A DNA stretch of 10,064 bases from Clostridia bacterium (GTDB taxonomy: Bacteria > Bacillota > Clostridia > Christensenellales > Borkfalkiaceae): assembly GCA_017646555.1 (NCBI GenBank), contig JAGCMG010000082.1, forward strand, positions 1 to 10,064. The letters are read 5' to 3'. The notes below the pieces were generated by a model. The model made no database searches and had not been told where the DNA came from. It saw nothing but the letters and a program-made list of their open reading frames with translations. The position numbers were made by a program, and so were the translations under genes. Positions 6,488 to 10,064 of this stretch are shown here, one piece after another (within the stretch, counting starts at the first letter, position 1; each line of letters starts with the position of its first letter).

Positions 6488-7048
6488 ATGGATAAATCGT
6501 TTGTACTTGCATCTGCTTCGCCAAGGCGTAAAGAACTTTTGGAAAAAGCAGGTCAAACTTTTACTATTTTGCCGGCTGAAATAGACGAAACGGTAGATGA
6601 TAATCTTTCGGCAAAGCAAGCAGTTAAACAAATAGCGCTTAAAAAAGGGCTTGCCGTTAGTAAACTTACTAATAAGCCGGTGCTTTCGGCTGATACCGTA
6701 GTGGTTTTTAACGGTGCTATTTTAGGCAAACCGACTTCAAAAACCGACGCGGAAAATATGCTTAAAAGTTTAAGTGGAAAAACTCACTCAGTTTTAACGG
6801 GGGTCGCGCTAATTTTCGGTGATAAAATAGTTAATGAGTGCGTTGAAACTTTAGTTACAATGAACGATTTATCGGATGAATTTATAAACGAATGGATTAG
6901 TTCAGGAAAAGCCTACGATAAAGCAGGCGCGTATGCCGTGCAAGACGGTGGGTTTGTTTCTAAATACGACGGCAGTTACACTAACATAGTGGGCTTGCCT
7001 ATGGAAAAAATCGAAGAAATACTTAAGGAGTTTTCGTTATGGCAGTAG
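6488..7048 (+). CDS. maf: Maf/YhdE-type nucleoside triphosphate pyrophosphatase
   Basis: 186 residues, the usual Maf length. Hallmarks: ASASPRRKELL (8-18, substrate-binding SxRR), LSADTVVV (66-73, Asp69 is the expected general base and metal ligand), LGKPTS (79-84), HSVLTGVAL (100-108) and KAYDKAGAYAVQDGG (141-155), then SYTNIVGLP (163-171). Maf proteins hydrolyse non-canonical or excess nucleotides (dTTP, UTP, m5-derivatives) to the monophosphate plus pyrophosphate; in Bacillus subtilis Maf is linked to septum formation and lies in front of radC-mreBCD-minCD. Here it overlaps the start of the mreB homologue by 10 bp, so the two are translationally coupled. No clear Shine-Dalgarno precedes the ATG, and it begins right behind a terminator, suggesting low or read-through expression. 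Confidence 0.95.
   Translation: MDKSFVLASASPRRKELLEKAGQTFTILPAEIDETVDDNLSAKQAVKQIALKKGLAVSKLTNKPVLSADTVVVFNGAILGKPTSKTDAENMLKSLSGKTHSVLTGVALIFGDKIVNECVETLVTMNDLSDEFINEWISSGKAYDKAGAYAVQDGGFVSKYDGSYTNIVGLPMEKIEEILKEFSLWQ
7025..7030 (+). promoter_or_regulatory. Ribosome binding site of mreB inside the maf 3' end
   Basis: AAGGAG lies 8 nt before the ATG at 7039, inside the maf coding sequence. It is the clearest Shine-Dalgarno in the plus-strand cluster and fixes the mreB start despite the 10-bp overlap with maf. Confidence 0.8.
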
Positions 7049-8043
7049 AAAAATTAGCTATTGATTTCGGAAATGCTGTTACAAAAATTTATAAATTAGG
7101 TTCGGGTATGGTTTTAGTCGAACCTACCGTTGCAGCCGTTTCTGCGCACGAAAATAAAACCAAAGTTATCGGTGTTGATGCTAAAAAACTAATGGGCAAA
7201 ACTGGTGACGGTACAAAGATAATTTTTCCTGTTTCTGAGGGGGACGTTGTGTCGGAAAAAGTCGCAACGGGCATACTTTCGGGCTTTTTGAAAAAGATAG
7301 AATCGGGTGGAAAGTTTTTTGGCACGAAAGCGCTCGTGTCTGTTCCTTGTGGTGCTGACGGCGCGTTAATTAAAAAACTTGAAAGCGTTTTAAGTTCGGT
7401 TGGGATTAGTTCGGTAGACTTCGTTGAAGCGCCTATTTTATCGGCTATAGGTCAAAACCTTACTTTAACCGATTTTAGTCCTTACTTTATTATTGATATG
7501 GGCGCAGGCACGACTAATATAGCAGCCGTTTCGTTAGAAGGGGTTATCGCAGGCGTATCGGTTAATATTGGTGGTAATAATATAGATACGGCGCTTATTG
7601 ATTTTATCGCTGACAATTACGGCTTACAAATCGGCGTTGCAACTGCTGAAAAAATTAAACTTAAAATAGGTAGTTTAGTTGAGTATGATTCACTTGCGAC
7701 GGTTGTTAACGGTAGAGACGTTACTTCGGGCAAACCACGTTCTATTTCATTAAAAGCATCGGAGATTAAGGGGGTAGTTGAAAATTACTACGTTACCGTT
7801 GCTGATATTGCTATGAAAGTTTTAGCAAAGTTACCGCCTGAAGTTTCGGCTGAAATAAGACACTCAGGCATTTTCCTTTCGGGTGGTTCGGCATCAATTT
7901 ACGGGCTTGAAGATTTTTATACTAAAAAGTTTGGTATGCAAGTTGCTATCGCTGAAAATCCACAAACGTCAATCGCGTTTGGTGGTGGCATGCTTATCGC
8001 TGACGCTAAAAAACTTAAAAAGTTAAAGTTAAAATGCGACTAA
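7039..8043 (+). CDS. mreB: Divergent MreB/Mbl-family bacterial actin
   Basis: 334 residues, the MreB length, and alignable by eye from end to end: AIDFGNAVTKIY (7-18, phosphate 1), VIGVDAKKLMGKTGDGTKII (43-62), ALVSVPCGAD (98-107), FVEAPILSAIG (128-138), FIIDMGAGTTNIAAVSLEG (150-168, phosphate 2), IGVATAEKIKLKIGS (198-212) and IFLSGGSASIYGLE (278-291, adenosine). MreB polymerises on the inner membrane and guides the wall elongation machinery. Several usually invariant residues differ: GTANT is GNAVT, GGGTT is GAGTT, LTGGGALL is LSGGSASI, and in the IEEP motif the Glu before Pro (E131 in Thermotoga, E143 in E. coli, involved in ATP hydrolysis) is Ala131. The usual mreC and mreD partners do not follow; a terminator and minD do. 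It is coupled to maf. Family membership is secure; whether it acts as the main shape actin is open. Confidence 0.88.
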   Translation: MAVEKLAIDFGNAVTKIYKLGSGMVLVEPTVAAVSAHENKTKVIGVDAKKLMGKTGDGTKIIFPVSEGDVVSEKVATGILSGFLKKIESGGKFFGTKALVSVPCGADGALIKKLESVLSSVGISSVDFVEAPILSAIGQNLTLTDFSPYFIIDMGAGTTNIAAVSLEGVIAGVSVNIGGNNIDTALIDFIADNYGLQIGVATAEKIKLKIGSLVEYDSLATVVNGRDVTSGKPRSISLKASEIKGVVENYYVTVADIAMKVLAKLPPEVSAEIRHSGIFLSGGSASIYGLEDFYTKKFGMQVAIAENPQTSIAFGGGMLIADAKKLKKLKLKCD

Positions 8044-8071
8044 TTCGCTAAAAAACAATACAAAACGACTT

Positions 8072-8098
8072 AAAAAGCCACTTAGCGTGGCTTTTTTT
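8072..8098 (+). terminator. Intrinsic terminator after mreB
   Basis: AAAAAGCCAC, loop TTAGC, GTGGCTTTTT with T7 in total: a perfect 10-bp stem. It separates maf-mreB from minD-minE. Only 37 nt remain before the minD ATG; TAAATA (8114-8119) or TATTTA (8118-8123) could be a -10 but no proper -35 fits, so the minD promoter is not identified. Confidence 0.88.
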
Positions 8099-8135
8099 GC
8101 GCTAAAATTACGGTAAATATTTATCTTGGTGGAGT

Positions 8136-8924
8136 ATGGCTCGTAAAATCGTTTTCACTTCGGGAAAGGGCGGGGTAGGTAAAACTACGCTCGTTTCTCA
8201 AATCGGTCGAAAATTAGCATCGCTTAACAATAGGGTTTTACTCGTTGATGCAGATTTTTCGCTTAACAACTTGGATTTAGCGCTTGGTGTTGAAAATTTC
8301 GTCGTGTACGACCTTTTTGACGTGTTAAGTGGGAATTGTCGAATTAGGCAAGCCTTTATTAAAGATAAGTACGAAAAAAATTTATATATTTTACCGTCAG
8401 ATAAACTTTCGGCAAACTCGTCGTTTTCAGCGCAAAATATAAAAACTGCGCTACTTGGTGTTTCTAAACTGTTCGATTTTATACTTATTGATTCACCTGC
8501 TGGGATTGATAACGGTTTTAAGCGTGCCGTTTTATGCGCTGATGAGGCTGTCGTCGTTATAAATTCATCATTTGAAAGTTTGCGCGACGCTGATAAAGTT
8601 ATAAATATTATTAAAAGTTATGATATAGATAAGGTTTCGTTAATACTAAACCGTGCGCGTGGGGATTTAATGATGTCGGGTTACGGCGTTTCGGCTGAAA
8701 ACGTTAAAGATTTATTAAAATGTTCGCTTTTAGGGGTGGTGCCCGATTCTGATGCGCTTTTAACGCTTGATGGTAAAAAACTCTCTCGCTTATCAAGCGC
8801 AGACAAAGCGATTTCGATGATTTGTAACAAAATTTTAACAGGAAGGGGAGATATTTACGACCCGACTTTAAAATACAAAGGTTTTTTTGGTAGTATTAAA
8901 AGGAGTTTAAGAAAAAGTAATTAA
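8136..8924 (+). CDS. minD: MinD, septum-site-determining ATPase
   Basis: 262 residues, typical MinD length. Deviant Walker A GKGGVGKTT (10-18, signature Lys11 and Lys16), LLVDADFSLNNLDLALG (35-51, equivalent to the LVDTDxGLRNLD segment), FILIDSPAGIDNGF (115-128, switch II/Walker B; DSPAGI is specific for MinD over ParA), SLRDADKVINII (148-159), LLGVVPDSDALL (198-209). The last residues, YKGFFGSIKRSLRKSN (247-262), look like the amphipathic membrane-targeting helix that docks ATP-bound MinD dimers on the membrane. MinD recruits MinC or MinE and positions the division site. GGTGG at 8128-8132 lies only 3 nt before the ATG, an unusually tight ribosome site, but no other start would preserve the N-terminus. 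minE follows after 1 nt. No minC is next to it. Confidence 0.95.
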   Translation: MARKIVFTSGKGGVGKTTLVSQIGRKLASLNNRVLLVDADFSLNNLDLALGVENFVVYDLFDVLSGNCRIRQAFIKDKYEKNLYILPSDKLSANSSFSAQNIKTALLGVSKLFDFILIDSPAGIDNGFKRAVLCADEAVVVINSSFESLRDADKVINIIKSYDIDKVSLILNRARGDLMMSGYGVSAENVKDLLKCSLLGVVPDSDALLTLDGKKLSRLSSADKAISMICNKILTGRGDIYDPTLKYKGFFGSIKRSLRKSN

Positions 8925-8925
8925 T

Positions 8926-9174
8926 ATGGCGTTTAGAAAAAATAAAAAGAGTGAAGAATTTTTACGGCTTGAAAACTTAATAGAAAAAGATAGACTTGGC
9001 ACGACTTGTGACTTTTCTACTCTTTTTAAAATAGATATCGAAAATTTATTTTCAGAATACTGTGAATTATCTGATAAACCCATCATTTCTCTTACGCGTG
9101 AAAAAGATACTTTTATTATTTCAGTTACTGTTAAAGCAAATAGAATTAAAACTTTCGCCGTTTCTAAAAATTAA
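8926..9174 (+). CDS. minE: Divergent MinE, cell division topological specificity factor
   Basis: 82 residues, the size of MinE (about 80-90), starting 1 nt after the minD stop. Residues 9-23 (SEEFLRLENLIEKDR) correspond to the MinD-binding helix (KERLQLIIAHDR-like), and residues 34-71 (FKIDIENLFSEYCELSD then KPIISLTREKDTFIISVTVK) match the dimerising topological domain pattern in which LKxDIlxVIsKYveId is followed by a beta strand with xLxRe and a last strand. MinE stimulates MinD ATPase and releases it from the membrane, driving pole-to-pole oscillation. Divergent points: CDFSTLFKI replaces the usual LSPELLxxI, and a basic ANRIK-type tail is present. Its ribosome site is poor (AGGAG at 8901-8905 is 20 nt away), so translation probably depends on coupling to minD. 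Identification rests on motif pattern plus synteny. Confidence 0.75.
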   Translation: MAFRKNKKSEEFLRLENLIEKDRLGTTCDFSTLFKIDIENLFSEYCELSDKPIISLTREKDTFIISVTVKANRIKTFAVSKN

Positions 9175-9306
9175 AATTATGCTATTTTTCATATATATAC
9201 AATAAAATTATAAAAATAATTGTATAAAACACCGTAATATATGGCATAAATTACAAAATATAAATTATCAAAACTTGATTATTTGATAAATAAATCAAAA
9301 GATTAC
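9175..9306. other. AT-rich convergent spacer
   Basis: The spacer between minE and the minus-strand beta-helix gene is nearly pure A/T. It holds a TACAAT/ATTGTA inverted repeat (15-nt spacer) and an imperfect TTGATTATTT/AAATAAATCAA hairpin. No gene, tRNA or known RNA motif is visible. Confidence 0.5.
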
Positions 9307-9335
9307 AAAAGCCCGTGGTAAAACACGGGCTTTTT
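9307..9335. terminator. Bidirectional intrinsic terminator
   Basis: AAAAGCCCGTG, loop GTAAAA, CACGGGCTTTTT: an 11-bp perfect stem with A and T tracts on both sides. It can end the minD-minE transcript (plus) and the beta-helix gene whose stop codon is at 9360 (minus). Confidence 0.92.
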
Positions 9336-9359
9336 GTAGTTGTAAAATATCCTTAATAA

Positions 9360-10064
9360 TTAATTTGGGGTATATTTTGCGCCGTTTATATATATTTCGT
9401 AAACGGCATCAGGGTAGTTTGTGGTATTAGTGCTAAACTTATATTCAATGTCACAATTAGTTGCATTGTTTTCGCTAGCGGTAATTTTTCCGCCAGAACT
9501 ATATACGTAATATGCCGTAGGGCCACTTAAAGCACAACCCGTAACGGTTGCCTTGCCGTTAAAAGAAACTGCTACACAAGTTGCTGGGGCAGTAGAAACG
9601 ATTACATTACCAACGGAAATACTAGAATTTTCAATGAGAGCTGTTGCGCGAGCGATTTCAAATGCCACACCATTAGAAACAACTGTGTTTAGATTACTGA
9701 AAGAGGCAATTCCAGCGCCAACTACTTGGAAACCAGCGAAAGAGGTGTAAGAACCACCAATTACGGTTACGTTAATGGTTGCATATTCGTCAACACCATT
9801 CATATTCATAACGAAACTATCATTGCCATTGTCAACGTAAGTTACGTCGTTAAGACGGATATCTACGTTATCAGCACCTTCTCTAACTTTGATGAACGCA
9901 CCATTGTCAAGGTTACCAACGTAAGAACCACCGTTAATGGTTACGTCTACGTTTTGAACGTTACCAATGTTAACAAGACCGTATGCACCAACAACGATAT
10001 CTTGAGCATTAGCCATATTGTTAATGGTTAATGAAGAGTAAGAAGTCATGTTGAACGGACGAGC
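9360..10064 (-). CDS. Surface or secreted beta-helix repeat protein, C-terminal part (runs off the right edge)
   Basis: The frame is open to the window edge (ARPFN precedes the first Met at 10047-10049), so this is the last about 234 residues of a longer protein. It is rich in Asn, Val, Thr and Gly, with short beta-strand rungs ending in turns: VDVTINGGSYVG, NVDIRLNDVTYV, INVTVIGGSYTS, ALIENSSISV, ATVTGCALSG, KITASENNAT. This is the pattern of a right-handed parallel beta-helix (pectate-lyase-like), as in bacterial adhesins or polysaccharide-active enzymes. Two GGSY rungs lie exactly 58 codons apart with a shared 12-nt sequence. The protein ends YEIYINGAKYTPN with no sortase signal or membrane helix, so any anchor must be at the N-terminus or absent. 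No catalytic residues can be assigned. Confidence 0.7.
   Translation of the reverse strand, partial: ARPFNMTSYSSLTINNMANAQDIVVGAYGLVNIGNVQNVDVTINGGSYVGNLDNGAFIKVREGADNVDIRLNDVTYVDNGNDSFVMNMNGVDEYATINVTVIGGSYTSFAGFQVVGAGIASFSNLNTVVSNGVAFEIARATALIENSSISVGNVIVSTAPATCVAVSFNGKATVTGCALSGPTAYYVYSSGGKITASENNATNCDIEYKFSTNTTNYPDAVYEIYINGAKYTPN

Noticed and set aside
9726..10031. Open plus-strand frame opposite the beta-helix gene
   Set aside because: It is a shadow of the Val/Asn/Thr-rich minus-strand coding repeats; there is no ribosome site or recognisable protein pattern.
1..10064. CRISPR arrays, IS elements, att sites, tRNA or rRNA genes
   Set aside because: No regularly spaced repeats, transposase or integrase motifs, cloverleaf with CCA-type acceptor, or rRNA-like sequence was seen on either strand.

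Overview
The window looks like chromosomal DNA from a low-G+C Gram-positive-type bacterium, probably an uncultured member of the Clostridia. Supporting signs are AT-rich spacers, hairpin-plus-T-tract terminators, a large lipoprotein-like surface protein, and the gene order maf, mreB, minD, minE, which echoes the Bacillota maf-radC-mreBCD-minCD cluster. The placement is inference; no rRNA or other marker gene is present.

Left part, minus strand: the window opens inside murG (5' part only). Upstream of it, behind a terminator, lies a 1012-residue surface protein with a signal peptide, jelly-roll-like modules, a C-terminal membrane helix and an acidic cytoplasmic tail. A good sigma-A-type promoter and a 12-bp palindrome precede that gene.

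Middle and right, plus strand: two half-length TSUP (TauE/SafE) membrane proteins sit in tandem. A 7-T tract at the end of the first decides whether the pair overlaps by ATGA. A gene-free spacer of about 300 bp follows, with a 15-bp inverted repeat enclosing possible inner hairpins, and then the ppx promoter. Next come ppx/gppA, a terminator, maf overlapping an mreB homologue by 10 bp, another terminator, then minD with a divergent minE. A bidirectional terminator separates minE from the 3' end of a minus-strand beta-helix surface protein that runs off the right edge.

The core theme is cell envelope and division geometry: MurG (lipid II synthesis), an MreB-type filament protein, the MinD/MinE positioning pair, Maf (house-cleaning nucleotide pyrophosphatase linked to septum control) and Ppx/GppA (polyphosphate or pppGpp turnover). 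Most notable are the contraction of the mreB-min cluster (no radC, mreC, mreD or minC here), an MreB in which the conserved catalytic glutamate is alanine, the split TSUP pair with a homopolymer frameshift signature, and the unexplained inverted repeat upstream of ppx. I found no clearly novel multi-gene system, CRISPR array, mobile element, tRNA or rRNA.
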